In this document: positions 46,035 through 58,851 of the stretch, piece by piece | Numbering within the stretch: the first letter of the stretch is position 1 | How the letters are laid out: each line of letters opens with the position of its first letter | Assembly (NCBI RefSeq): GCF_051106095.1 | Contig: NC_135789.1 | Location: forward strand, 18,957,501 to 19,021,500 | Length of the DNA: 64,000 nucleotides | Source: Pogona vitticeps | Lineage: Eukaryota; Chordata; Lepidosauria; Squamata; Agamidae | Direction: 5' to 3' | Notes under the pieces: generated by a model | The model's database searches: none | Told to the model about the DNA's origin: nothing | Seen by the model: only the letters and a program-made list of their open reading frames with translations | Made by a program: the position numbers and the translations under genes

Positions 46035-46744
46035 GTATGTTTCAGGACTCCGCAGCCTGTCTCAGCGCCCCCTGCTGGCTCCTTCCTCACGGGAGGACCC
46101 AAGGCTGGCCAGAGGTTTCCTCTGAAGCTTAAAGGAGCCTCCCCCCCCCCCCGTTTCCCAGGGGCTAAGTCCCCTCTAGCCATTCATTTCAGAGAGCCGC
46201 CCTACAGCTTCCTGAATGCTAACACTTCGCCCTAGGAACCTCCCTGGAAAGGGCGGCAGGAAGGATATGTCCACAGAGTCCCAAGGGGCAGAGCGTACCA
46301 GGAAGAGATGGCTCAGAGGACCTGGCAGGCTAGAGCGCCCCCCAAGGGCCCTTCGAGGGCCTCCCACAGCCTGTCTGCCCTCCTCCCCCCCCCCGCTGGC
46401 TCCCTTTCGCCGGAGGACCCAAAGGCCAGCCAAAGGAGCCGAAGGGACCCCCTCTTTCTCCTGGGACCACAACCGAGGGACCGCATGCATTTACGAGAGC
46501 ATTTCCGTACCTCTGTTTACTGCCTGAAATAACAACAATGGCAACAATAATAATGTAAGAATAGAGATAATAAAATATGATTATTTCTAGAAAAAAAGGG
46601 GCAGTGCTTGTTTTTTCTTCCCTCCATTTTGTAAAGGATAGTACAGGTATTTGTACAGTTTACAAAAGTCCAAGCCTGGGCTTCCTTCTGTATAAAACAA
46701 ATGACAAGCCAGTCTCTGCCCCAAAGTGCTTACAATTCCACAAA

Positions 46745-47035
46745 GGGAAAGGTTCCCTTTGTCGATTAAGTCCAGTCACGTCCGACTCGCATCCCGTTTC
46801 TCAGCCAAAGAGCTGGCGTTGGTCCACAGATGCTTTCCACACAACTAGACACGGAATGCCGTGACCTTCCCACCGAGGTGGTACCTATTTATCTACTCGC
46901 ATTTGCATGCTTTCGAACGTCTAGATGGCAGGAGCTGGGATAAGCGCCGGGAGCTCAACTCGTTGTGTGGATTTGAACGGTGGACCTTTTGATCGATAGA
47001 TCAGTGGCCTGGCGGTTTACACAGCAGCCCCACCA
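46745..47035 (-). mobile_element. tRNA-derived squamate SINE
   Basis: On minus, a tRNA-like head (GCTGCTGTGTAAACCGCC, then B box GTTCAAATCC) is followed by the body GAGCTCCCGGCGCTTATCCC, GCATGCAAATGCGAGTAGA and AATAGGTACCACCTCGGTGG, ending GACTTAATCGACAAAGGG. This is a common lizard SINE; the copy is moderately diverged. Confidence 0.8.
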
Positions 47036-47689
47036 AGGGGAAGAAGTAAAAACACATGAAAGAAGAAGAAAATGCAGATGTGTGTGGAAAGGATGAGAAG
47101 TTACAGCGGTTTGACCACCCTTTTGTATGAGCCAGAGTTCTATTGTTAAAACTACAAAGGAATGGAAGTATTTCATTAGAATTTTAACTTTATTAGAATT
47201 TTAAATAACAGAGAAAAGTAAAAAAAATGCAGAGGAGCACAACTTTGGAAGTGTTCCCTTGGCCATGGGCAGGCTCCACCTCCTGTGGTTTCAGTGAATG
47301 CCACAGCAATAAGGTTAGCCCCCCCAGCTCCACAAATCAAACATTTTCATGGCTGACGGACCTCAGGAGAATTCCAATTTTGCAACGGGCTTCAAAGGTG
47401 GAGGGCCTTGAGGATTCAAACCTCCCTCTGCTGCATGAGTTTTTTTGATACAGGATGGCAGAGAATAAATACCTTGTGCTCTAGAGGCAGGAGGCCGCAG
47501 GCCGTGGGAGAGACCACCGTGGCCACGAAGTGGGAGACCCAGCGGAAATCAAGGAGACCTGCACGGGTTTGCCTGGCATTCCTCCTCGGGTTCTCTCCCC
47601 ACCTTTCCAGCCTTCCTGCAAGTCGTGATCGCCTGGGTTCTTCTAACTCAATTGGAGACCCTGGTGCTTCGCCTCCACATCCTGAGGTG

Positions 47690-48330
<641 letters not shown>

Positions 48331-49479
48331 GCTCACGCTTGGCCAGTCAGCCCTGCTCTGGGCGCACACTGTGGGGGCTGCCTTTGGTTCCCCTCCCAAT
48401 GTTGCTCCTGGGTGGGCGTTTCAGGGTTGCTGGTCCCTCCAGACCAGGCTGCTCTCATGCTTCTGTTTTAATTTTCAGCTGCTCAAAATCTCTATGGCTT
48501 CCCCTGCAGGAACAGAGGAACCTGGAAGCTTCAACTCATCAAGAATGAGATTTAGCGAGCTGAGGAGTAATAGAAAACACTAAATTGGGAGTGATGCTGT
48601 TTGTAAGAGCATCTAGCTACACAGACGCACTGTCAGTGGTGCGAAGACTTAAAAGCTCTCAGAGTGCCTTGGACCGCAAGTGAAATCATGTCCGTTTCCC
48701 ACTTGTTTGTCTCTTACTTTTAAGTCATGTTTAAATTCTCTTTGCAATTGATCTCTTTGAAAATCTCTTGCTGATTTAAGAGACATCTACTCCAAGGTGG
48801 CTGCGTCAGAACAAGAAGACCTATTGAAAACGGGCCAGCTTTTATAGCTTCTACAAAAGTCAGCTGCTTCAAGCAACCGAAGCTCATGCCCGGGAAAATG
48901 TTTTTGTCTTTGACGGTGCCCTACCAGGCTCTCGGTCATTTCTCTTTAAATATACCCACACCATGGCCAGGACGCTTCTGTGTCGAATTCAAACAGCCCG
49001 CAGGCGAAAACCAAACGTTGCAGCCCCTTCGGCCCAAAAGTGAACTGCCTGACACTGGGTGAGGTTGTGCCAGCTCCCGGTTCTGTATCTATTCCTTGCT
49101 CTAGGTCTGCAGTTCTGCTGGCAGGCAGGGCCTCTCTGGCGGTGGCTCCCGCCCCAACGATGGACCATCCGAAGATAAAACTCCTGTCTCGGAGCGGGCA
49201 GATCCGGAATGGTTACGGAATCGAAGGCCACGGCAGGCCGTGGTGGGCCAAGGGAGAGATCGGGTGAGAGGTGTGCCCGGCAAGCCTTACCCAGCCTGGA
49301 AGGAGCCCCGATGCCCTCCTGCCCCCAATGGTCTCCCAAACAGTGACCTCAGGTCTGACGGCCAGCGGATTCTCCTCTGCCATGGGGCCATCTGTAGCCA
49401 CTTGGGCTGGTGGGCTCACGTGCCTGAAAAAGAGCTGGCAGCCCCGAGGGCGGGAGGAAGAGGATGAGAGGAGTGGTGG
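48331..49479 (-). other. Between SCAN remnant and zinc-finger array, no exon assigned
   Basis: It would be intron and linker of the zinc-finger pseudogene. Open frames on minus around 48,989-49,339 and 49,213-49,665 show no clear KRAB or other domain; the latter overlaps the SCAN remnant in a different frame. Confidence 0.4.
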
Positions 49480-49800
49480 TGGTTTAGGGTTAGGGCCAAT
49501 GGCTGGCCGCTGCTCGGCACCCTGCAGTCTCGCACCCAGCTCACCCTCTTCGGGGGCAGGATGGCCAGCAATGGCTCCGGGAGCACCCGGTCCAGCCTCT
49601 GGGCTTTGGTGTGCTTCTCGGGCTGCAGCCCACGCTGGGACAGGCGGTGGAGGCAGACCTCTCATGACCCCTCGGCATCCTGGGGGTAGAACGCCGGGAA
49701 GCCCCCCCCGGCAGGTTCCGCCAAGCTGCCTTGGGCCTGGGGGGCTGCTTCAGGGCCCGGCATCTTCCACACGGTTCGGTCCCAGATCCCCCAGTAGTCG
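49480..49800 (-). pseudogene. SCAN-domain exon remnant upstream of the zinc-finger array
   Basis: Minus-strand reading from about 49,705 down gives FPAFYPQDAEGS, a stop, then EVCLHRLSQRGLQPEKHTKA, QRLDRVLPEPLLAILPPKR and VSWVRDC. This follows the SCAN consensus (YQEAEGPREVC, L.P..HTK.Q.L, EQFL.ILPPE, SWVRE). SCAN domains mediate dimerisation of C2H2 zinc-finger proteins. The in-frame stop replaces the Pro-Arg of the consensus. The downstream finger exon at 47.7-48.3 kb is on the same strand at a plausible intron distance. No KRAB box could be identified between them. Confidence 0.75.
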
Positions 49801-50039
49801 TGCCTGGCCAGGGGCCCTTTGCCGGCCTCAGAACTGCCCGGCGGGGGGAAGGAACCAGGCCCTCTTGGATGGAGGGACAGACGGTGCCACCTGCAGTCTG
49901 CCCCCCCTCTTCCTGGAGGAGGAGAAGGAGCAGGCCAGGGACTCTTTGGGGGGGTCTAGGAGGGAGGAGGCCTCCAGGAAACCCCTCTGGGGGAGGAGCC
50001 AGGGTATGTGTTTGCAGTCCTGTATCCCAGGCGGGCCTC

Positions 50040-53000
50040 CTTCATGGATTGCTGCCTTGTCGTGGCAAAGGGGCTTGGGTAACTCAGAGAAGCTATGGGC
50101 TATGCTGTGCAGGGACACCCAAGACGGACAGGTCATAGTGGAGAGTTCCGACTAAACGCAATCCACCTGGAGTAGGAACTGGCAATGCCACTCCAGTATC
50201 TTTGCCAAGAACGCCCCATGATCAGAAACATAAGGCTAAAAGATATGATGCTGGAAGATGGGACCCTCAGGTCAGAAGGCGTCCAACATGCTACTGAGGA
50301 AGAGCGGAGGACAAGTACAAGTAGCTCCAGAGCTAATGACGTGGTTGTGCCAAAGCCGAAAGGACGCTCAGCTGTGGACGTGCCTGGAAGTGAAAGGAAA
50401 GTCCAATGCTGCAAAGAAAAATACTGCACAGGAACCTGGAATGTAAGATCTATGAACTTTGGGAAGCTGGATGTGGTCAAACAGGAGATGGAAAGAATAA
50501 ACATCGACATCCTGGGCATCAGTGAACTAAAATGGACAGGAATGGGTGAATTCAACTCAGATGATTATCATATCTACTATTGTGGGCAAGAATCCCGTAG
50601 AAGGAATGGAGTAGCCTTCATAATCAACAAAAGAATGAGAAAAGCTGTAATGGGATATAATCTCAAAAATGATAGAATGATGTCAATACAAATCCAAGGC
50701 AGACCTTTCAACATCACAATAATCCAAGTTTATGCACCAACCACCAGTGCTGAGGAGACTGAAATTGAACAATTTTATGAAGATTTACAACACCTTCTAG
50801 AACTGACACCAAAGAAAGATGTTCTTCTCATTCTAGGGGACTGGAATGCTAAAGTTGGGAGTCAAGAGATATAAGGAACAACAGGAAAGTTTGGCCTGGG
50901 AGTTCAAAACAAAGCAGGGCAAAGGCTAATAGAGTTTTGTCAAGAGAACAAGCTAGTCATCACAAACACTCTTTTCCAACAACACAAGAGGCGACTCTAT
51001 ACATGGAAATCACCAGATGGGCAATATCGAAATCAGATTGATTATATTCTCTGCAGCCAGAGATGGAGAAGCTCTATACAGTCAGCAAAAACAAGACCTG
51101 GAGCTGACTGTGGCTCTGATCATCAGCTTCTCATAGCAAAATTCAAGCTTAAACTGTAGGAAAAACCACTGGGCTACTCAGGTGTAATCTAAATCAAATC
51201 CCTTATGAATACACAGTGGAAGTCAAGAACAGATTTAAGGAACTGGATTTGGTGGACAGAGTGCCTGAAGAACTTTGGATACAGGCTCGTAACATTGTAC
51301 AGGAGGCAGCAACAAAAACCATCCCAAAGAAAAGGAAATGCAAGAAAGCAAAGTGGCTGTCCAACGAAGCCTTAGAAGTAGCAGGGAGAAGGGAAACAAA
51401 ATGCAAGGGAGATAGGGAAAGTTACAGAAAATGGAATGCAGACTTCCAAAGAATAGCAAGGAGAGACACGAGGGCCGCCTTCTTAAATAAACAATGCAAA
51501 GAAATAGAGGAAAATCACAGAAAAGGAAAAACCAGAGATCTGTTCAGGAAAATTGGAGATATTAGAGGAACATTTTGTGCAAAGATGGACATGATAAAGG
51601 ACAAAAATGGGAGGGACCTAACAGAAGCTGAAGACATCAAGAAGAGGTGGCAAGAATACACAGAGGAATTATATCAGAAAGATTTGGATATCCTGGACAA
51701 CCCAGACAATGTAGTTGCTGACCCTGAGCCAGACATCCTGGAGAGTGAAGTCAAGTGGGCCTTAGAAAGCCTGGCTAACAACAAGGCCAGTGGAGGTGAT
51801 GGCATTCCAGTTGAACTATTTAAAATCTTAAAAGATGATGCTGTTAAGGTGCTACATTCAATATGCCAGCAAGTTTGGAAAACTCAACAGTGGCCAGAGG
51901 ACAGGAAAGGATCAGTCTACATCCCAATCCTAAGGAAGGGCAGTGCCAAAGAATGCTCCAACTACCGTACAATTGCACTCATTTCACACACTAGCAAGGT
52001 TATGCTCAAAATCATACAAGGTAGGCTTCAGCAATATGTGGACCGAGAACTCCCAGAAGTACAAGCTGGATTCCGAAGGGGCAGGGGAACTAGAGACCAA
52101 ATTGCTAACATGCGCTGGATTATGGAGAAAGCCAGAGAGTTCCAGAAAAATATCTACTTCTGCTTCATTGACTATGCAAAAGCCTTTGACTGTGTGGACC
52201 ACAGCAAACTATGGCAAGTCCTTAAAGAAATGGGAGTGCCTGACCACCTTATCTATCTCCTGAGAAACCTATGTGTGGGACAGGAAGCAACAGTTAGAAC
52301 TGGATATGGAACAACTGATTGATTCAAAATTGGGAAAGGAGTACGACAAGGCTGTATATTGTCTCCCTGCTTATTTAACTTATATGCAGAATACATCATG
52401 CGGAAGGCTGGACTGGAGGAATCCCAAACCGGAATTAAGATTGCCGGAAGAAATATCAACAACCTCCGATATGCAGATGATACCACTCTGATGGCAGAAA
52501 CTGAGAAGGAATTAAAGAACCTTGTAATGAGGGTGAAAGAGGAGAGCGCAAAAAACGGCCTGAAACTCAACATCAAAAAAACTAAGATCTGGCCACTGGT
52601 CCCATCACCTCCTGGGAAATAGAAGGGGAAGATATGGAGGCAGTGACAGAATTTTCTTTCTTGGGCTCTATGATCACTGCAGATGGAGACAGCAGCCACG
52701 AAATTAAAAGATGCCTGCTTCTTGGGAGGAAAGCGATGACAAACCTTGACAGCATCTTAAAAAGCAGAGACATCACCTTGCCAACAAAAGTCCGAATAGT
52801 CAAAGCTATGTTTTTTTTCCTGTAGTGATGTATGGAAGTGAGAGCTGGACCAAAAGAAAGCTGACCACCGAAGAATTGATGCCTTTGAACTGTGGTGCTG
52901 GAGGAGGCTCTTGAGAGTCCCCTGGACTGCAAAGAGAACAAACCTATCCATTCTAAAGGAAATCAACCCTGAGTGCTCACTGGAAGGACAGATCCTGAAG

Positions 53001-53251
53001 CTGAGGCTCCAATACTTTGGCCATCTCATGAGAAGAGAAGACTCACTGGAAAAGACTTTGATGTTGGGAAAATGTGAAGGCAAGAGGAGAAGGGGACGAC
53101 AGAGGATGAGATGGCTGGACAGTGTCATCGAAGCAACCAACATGAAATTGACCCAACTCCGGGAGGCAGTGGAAGACAGGAGGGCCTGGCGTGCTCTGGT
53201 CCAGGGGGCCACGAAGAGTCAGACACGACTAAACGACTAGACAACGACGAT
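50040..53251 (+). mobile_element. BovB (RTE) LINE, nearly full length
   Basis: It starts with the BovB 5' leader (GCTGCCTTGTCGTGGCAAAG at about 50,051) and ends with CACGACTAAACGACTAGACA. The apurinic endonuclease domain reads CTGTWNVRSMNFGKLDVVKQ, DILGISELKWTGMG, IQVYAPTTSAEETE and LILGDWNAKVGSQE (about 50,430-50,870). The RT domain reads NNKASGGDGIPVELF, GFRRGRGTRDQIANMRWIME, FCFIDYAKAFDCVDH and NNLRYADDTTLM (YADD at about 52,470). The C-terminal part includes HLMRREDSLEKTLMLGKCEG. About half a dozen stops or frameshifts (for example a stop after SQEI at 50,872 and a TGA at about 52,320) make it inactive, but it is otherwise well preserved and so fairly young. Confidence 0.95.
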
Positions 53252-53299
53252 CCCAGGCGGAGGTCTCCCTGTCAGGAACACAGAAGGAAAACCAAGGCT

Positions 53300-54620
53300 C
53301 AGAGGGAGACCGCGGTGGGGTGGGGTGGGGGGCTGACTGGGGCCCTCCCCTTTCCCCCAGGACCCTCTTCCTCTGGTTCATCTACTGAGCAGGAAGAAGC
53401 CCCCCCTCCGCTCGCCCTGCTTGGAGGGGGCCTCCTCCTCCTCTCTCATCCAAGGAGGCCTCCCCTCCCCGCCCCTCTCCTCTCCCCCCAGGCGCGCCCC
53501 ACTCACCCCGACCCCCCCCCGCTGCAGGGAGGGGGCTCCACGCGGGGCTCCTCCGGGCTCCGGCACGCCCCCCCCCGCCCCGCCCCTTTAAGCCTTCGGC
53601 GCTCCCTCCCTCCCCGTTCAGCCGGGGGTGCCGGCGGAGTCCTGGGCCGGAGGGGGAGGGGCGGAGGGGCAGACCCCCCCTTGCACTGGGGCGGGGGGGG
53701 GCTGGCCTGGATGGGATGAAGAGGGGGGGGCGGGGGAGACAGTAGAATCTCTGTCTGCTTGTTTGTGTGTGTGCGTGTGCGTGTGCGTGTGATGGTCAAG
53801 GGAGAGAGGCAGCCCCCTCCCCGAAGTCCCCGCCCAGAGACCCTCCCTGCTCCCAAATCCCACTCCCCCCCCGAGTCCCCGGGAGGGTCACCCGCCCCCT
53901 CCATCCAGGACCCCCCCTGCCCCACACATCCCTCCACTGCAAGCTGCTATTCCCCGCTCCCCCCCCCGCCCCAAATGCACGGAAACACCAGCGGGCGGGC
54001 GGGCGGGCGAGGCTGGAGCCCCCACCCTGAGTCCCACCCCAGCTTCTTTCCTTCCCTCCCTCTCAAGAGAGGAGCCTGTGGCGCGGTTGGCGAAGCGCCC
54101 CACCCCCGAGGCCGACCGGGGTCCCGTAGGCCAGGAGCCCCCCACCAGTTCCCCTACCCCACCCCCAAAGCCCTCCGTCCACGCCCCTCCCAAAAGGCGG
54201 CCTCCCCTCCTCGGGGCTGGCCTCCCCCCCCCCGAAGCGCTGCCCCGGCCGTAGCGGTTCGTGGGAACCACCCGAGACCGGACGCAGGAAGCCCTGGGCA
54301 GGGCAGGCATCATAGGCGAGGATGGTGGGGGGCCGCGGCGCTCCCGGGGCGGGGTGTGGAGGGGAGACTGGCCTCCCTCGGTTGGGAGGGCCTCTCCGAG
54401 CTCCTCTCTGCCCGGCAGGCGCTCCGGAGGGCCGAGGGGCCGAGCCGGTGGGGCCAACGGGGGCTAGGAGGGGCCTCTCTTCCCTTTTGTGGGGGGGACA
54501 ACGCAGGGCCAGGGAGACGCCGAGCAGCCCGAGAAGGGCCACTTTCCCCGAGGAGCTGTGCCGAGGGGGCCCTTCTTCGACCACCCCCCCCCCGTGATCT
54601 GGGGCCTCTTGGGGTGGCCA
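53300..54620. promoter_or_regulatory. CpG-rich island without an assigned gene
   Basis: Very GC-rich with many CpG, GC boxes (CCCCGCCCC at about 53,575), a (GCGG)n run near 53,992-54,007 and clustered CG dinucleotides to about 54,450. It may be an upstream start for ADAMTSL5 or an unrecognised non-coding transcript. The long open frames here are Pro/Gly/Arg/Ser-rich on both strands and carry no domain. Confidence 0.4.
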
Positions 54621-55170
54621 AATCGGTCCTGGGTTCCCAAGGAACAAACTGTCCGTGGTCCTTTCCCCCCCCTTCCCGGTCCGGGAGGGTTCAAGGGGCC
54701 CAAGTGGGTCCCTCCCAGACGGACAGCGGAGGAAAAACCCTGGAACCTCTGCCTGGTTCTCTTCTCTCCCCTCCCCCCCCCCCCCCCCGGTCAGGACCAG
54801 CCGGATGGGGCGCCACCCTGGACGGCAAGGCCCGAAGCCCCTGCTTGTGGGGCTGCCACTATGCCGAGACCTCCCCCCCCAGACCCCACCCCCGCATGCC
54901 AGCAGATGCTCAGCCCTTCTGGAAGTGGTGTCCATGGGACTTCCTCCCTCTTGGGTGACCAGGTTTGGCGGCTGCTCCTCGGAGGAGCTTCGCTTCTTCT
55001 TTGTCCACCCGCCGTTCTCCATGGGGCCATTAAGGGGTCATTAGCCGTGGTCTTTCTGGAAGGGGTGCTCCTGACCAGGAAAGGGCGGCTGGATCCACAC
55101 GGGAGAGATTTCACCTCCGGCCTCCCCACCCCGGTGGAGGGAGGGATTTTCTCTAGGTGCCCAGACGGCC

Positions 55171-55215
55171 TCCTGGACCCCTCTTGGACCCCTCTTGGAC
55201 CCCTCTTGGACCCCT
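55171..55215 (+). repeat. Four-copy 11-bp tandem repeat
   Basis: CTCTTGGACCC is repeated about four times; the first copy is slightly diverged. Confidence 0.9.
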
Positions 55216-56767
55216 GTCCCTCAAACCCCCTCTGTTTGGGGCCCAAAATGAGGACATCCATCCAGGCCCTCCAAGGACTGTCCTTTCTCCTTCACGTGCG
55301 GGAACCCTGCGGAGAGGAGGGGGCCCCTGAGCCGTGTCCCCCTCCTGGGGTGGTGGGTTTGAAGCCTCCCGCCTTCTCCGCAGCTGACCCCCCCCACCCC
55401 TCCCTCCCTCTTTCCCTCCCTGTTTTCATCCCTGCTCATCTCAAGGAACAGGAGAGAAAACCCAGGGCTCTTATCGCTCCTGGCAGCTGCTCTGTCACAT
55501 TCCAGGACTCGGTCACAGGGGTGGGGTGGGGGGATGAAACCAGCATCACACACACAGACACACACCCCGGCCATCAGGCCCAAGCAGAGCTGCCTTTTTT
55601 TAAAGGATCGGGTGTTGCTCTACGTGCTGGCCTAACCCTGCCAATCTTAAAAGAGGAGTTTCTTCCACCTCCTGTCTCTGCCCAAATCCCTGTTTCCAGC
55701 CGAGCTCCGGCCGAAGGGGCGCTGGGGCCTCCTGGGGGGGGGGTCGCAAATCCTCAATGTTTGCTCCAGACCCTCTTCAGACACCGGTCAGCGTCTGAGC
55801 CTTGTGGCCCCAAATGGGAAGTCATGGAAGGTTGTAAATATGAACCACCAAGACCGAAGGGAAAAAAGGAACACTTTGTGGATGGCGGCTGGCACAGGCA
55901 GAAACCAACCCTCCTGAGCCGCCGGCGGTGGAAATCTTCATTCTGGGGGTCTCCATTAAAGCCCTCTTTTTGGTGGGGGGCGGCGGAGGGTTTTGCTTCG
56001 TGCCAGGCTCGTCACCACTGGGGATTCCTGCTGCTCTTCCGCGCCCTGAGCGGTTCCCATGTCGGCTGCGGAGAAAGCGGGAGGCTTGGCCTTCTTTTGC
56101 CACCCAAATGGTGGGGAAGGAATTCAGGCCCACGGCGTGGCTTCACTCCCGAGCCTGGCCAGCCAGCAAGGCAGAGGGAGAGGCAGGCCTGAGGCTTCCC
56201 AGGGCCAGAGCTCAGTGGGGATTCGAACTCGGGTCCTTCCGACACTGCGAAGCCATCTTCTTGCCCCACGGAGGGGTCCCCGCTGTGCCACTGGGGTTTC
56301 ATTGGAGCCCCTGGCTGCCTCGCTCCTCTTTTGGGGGGTTCTCCCAGTTGTGCCCCCCTTTGCCTCCCCGGCCAGCTTTCCTGACCCGCACCGTCTTTTC
56401 GGGTTTACACCACTCTGGGCTTGGTCCTTTCCCCGCGGGCAGGCCATTGTGACACCCCTGCTCTGTCCCTGTCCCCCCCCCCCGGAGATTATTTATAGGC
56501 ACTTCTTCCCACTTATGTGCTTGGCGCATGGCCTGGAAAAATGAGGCAAAAGATCCATGGAGAGGGGTTGAAGAGTCATCTCACTCCCCCCCCCCTGTTC
56601 TCCCCCCAAAATAGGCAAACAATGCAAAACAAAGTTTGCTGTGGGCTTTCTTCCACCACCGCCTCCCCGCTTGCACCTCGGTTGTTTTCCTCTTTGGGGT
56701 GTCCTTGAAAGGAGGGGCCCTTGAAAAACAGCAGGAGAGGCACAGATGGGCTAATTTTAGCCCTTTT

Positions 56768-56995
<228 letters not shown>

Positions 56996-57049
56996 GGGCT
57001 GGTGCGGAAGGGTTAACAGGCGAGCGCTCTTCTTCCCGCACCTTTTTGT

Positions 57050-57320
57050 ATGAATATTAATATCCCACCAGTTGCTTCGGGCTGATTTTGAAGGTTTTTC
57101 AGGAACACAACATTGTGCGGGAGGAGGAGGAGGGCGGGCGAGGGCCTGCGTGCAACTCCCTCCTTCCCGGTTGCTCCACAGCCAGGCCATCATCATCCCA
57201 CCCGCCGGCACCCCTGGGACTCTGTCCAAGCCGGGTGGGACCTGCTCCAGAGCAGCTGTGGAGGCGCACGAGGGACGGCGGTGCGCAGAGAGGCTGCCGG
57301 CTGCAGTTGCCTCGGCGGGC
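57050..57320 (+). promoter_or_regulatory. Candidate ADAMTSL5 promoter/5'UTR
   Basis: A moderately CpG-rich stretch (from about 57,115) between the GT/GA microsatellite and the proposed ATG. The frame stays open from 57,072, so the true start could lie further upstream. No TATA box at a clear position. Confidence 0.35.
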
Positions 57321-58810
57321 ATGGCCGGCTCTGGCGCCAATGGGCCAGAGGGGCCCCTGCCTTCTCCCCCGAGGCTTTCCCCAATGGGCGAGAGTTTTGG
57401 GGGGCAGCAAAGGAGGCCCCCCAGATATCTGGCAGGTGCACCGGTGGGAGCCACCTCCTGGGGGCCCAGAGATGCTGGGAGGCAGAGGCGAGGCTGGAGG
57501 AAGGGACTGGGAGCCGGATCGCCCCCTTCCGACTGCATCTGGTGAGTCCTGGGCTCCCCATTAACCCTTTCAGGGCTTTGCAAAGGAGGGGAGCTCTTGA
57601 ACCCTGCCTAGCATCCCAGGTGGGGAAAACAGAGGGGGACGACCCCCATGACCTTGGAGAGGTGGTTCAGGGTGGGCCAAGAGGCCTTGGGGATGCAGAA
57701 TGCCCCCCTTCCCCTGCAACCCTCCCTGGGGGGGGACCCCCCAGGGCTTTTTGCCCTGCCCAAATCCCACTTCTCCACTTTTTCCTGCTTCAGGGCGGGG
57801 ATAGATGGGTGGTGGAGGGAAAGCCACTTTACACATGCTCAGAGGCCCTGAGCGGGACCTATCTGCCCCCAACTGGGCCCTGCAGGGAGGGGGGGCTGAG
57901 AGGGAAGAGTGGGAGATGGGAGCCTCTCCCTCCCTCCCTCCCTCCCTCCCTCCCTCCAGGCGCCGTCCCAGCCTGTCTCCTGCATGTCACATCCATCCAT
58001 CCATCTTCTTCGCCTCTCCCAAGCAAGCGTCATTCGCTCTCTGCTCCCCCCCTTTCCTGAGACGTCAGCGCACTTTGCACCCTAGAGCGCACTCTGCTGT
58101 CGCCAGGTGTGCTGGAAGCCAAGGCGGCCGTCTCAGCACGCTTGCATCCGACACCCCCCCCCCCTTTGTGGCAAGCTTTGACGGAGCCGAGGTGCCTGGA
58201 AAAGGGCCCAAACCCCACTGGGTCTGGACTCCAAGCAGAAAAAAACCCCACAGACACACAAGTACAACCCCCCCCCCCCCCCGGCCACCACCACCGTCCT
58301 CCCTTCGGCAGAGTGTGTACTCCGGAGCCCCTCACCACCAGGACTAGAAACTTAGCCCGAAGGAAGGCTTCTCAGGGACACTTGAAGCCACAGTCAGAGC
58401 AGTGAATCCTAGGGAAAGGATTAGTTTTGCCTGGGGAGGGGCGGGGTGGCTGTTGCTGAAGAGATACCAGGATACTTTACATTGATAATTGGGAGGGGGA
58501 TGACAGGACAGGAAACCATCCCTCCAGGTTTCGGCCTCTCCGGGAATGGCCGGAGAGGTTGCTGGAACAAGGGTCGGGCCCTTGGGCGTTGGCCTGCCTT
58601 TTTTTTCCAGCACAGGAAGGGATCCCCAGGCGGGGTGTGTGTGTGTGTGTGTGTGGGAGGCTTATCTCTCCACTCTGTTCTTGGCCACCCACAGATCAAA
58701 GGGTCAGAAATCCATCTGGACAACATCAGGCTGGCCAGGTGGGGTGGGAGAGGCATGGAGAATGTACATGTCTGTGTGTGTGTGTGGTGGGAGAGGCATG
58801 GAGAATATGT

Positions 58811-58851
<41 letters not shown>

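Noticed and set aside
46745-47035. Possible tRNA gene on the minus strand
   Set aside because: The B box GTTCAAATCC is there, but the sequence continues into a SINE body and the cloverleaf is incomplete.
49478-49496. TTTAGGGTTAGGG, telomere-like motif
   Set aside because: Only about two TTAGGG units; too short for an interstitial telomeric repeat.
49271-50155. 294-codon plus-strand open frame
   Set aside because: It overlaps the SCAN remnant on the other strand and the start of the BovB leader, is Gly/Pro/Ser/Ala-rich, and shows no domain; GC-rich DNA yields such frames by chance.
53759-56192. Very long open frames on both strands (up to 567 codons)
   Set aside because: Low-complexity Pro/Gly/Arg/Ser translations in a CpG-rich area, open in several overlapping frames at once, with no family resemblance.
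56205-56260. tRNA-like GGGGATTCGAACTCGGGTCC
   Set aside because: Only the B-box side of a tRNA is present and no cloverleaf can be completed; better explained as a SINE trace.
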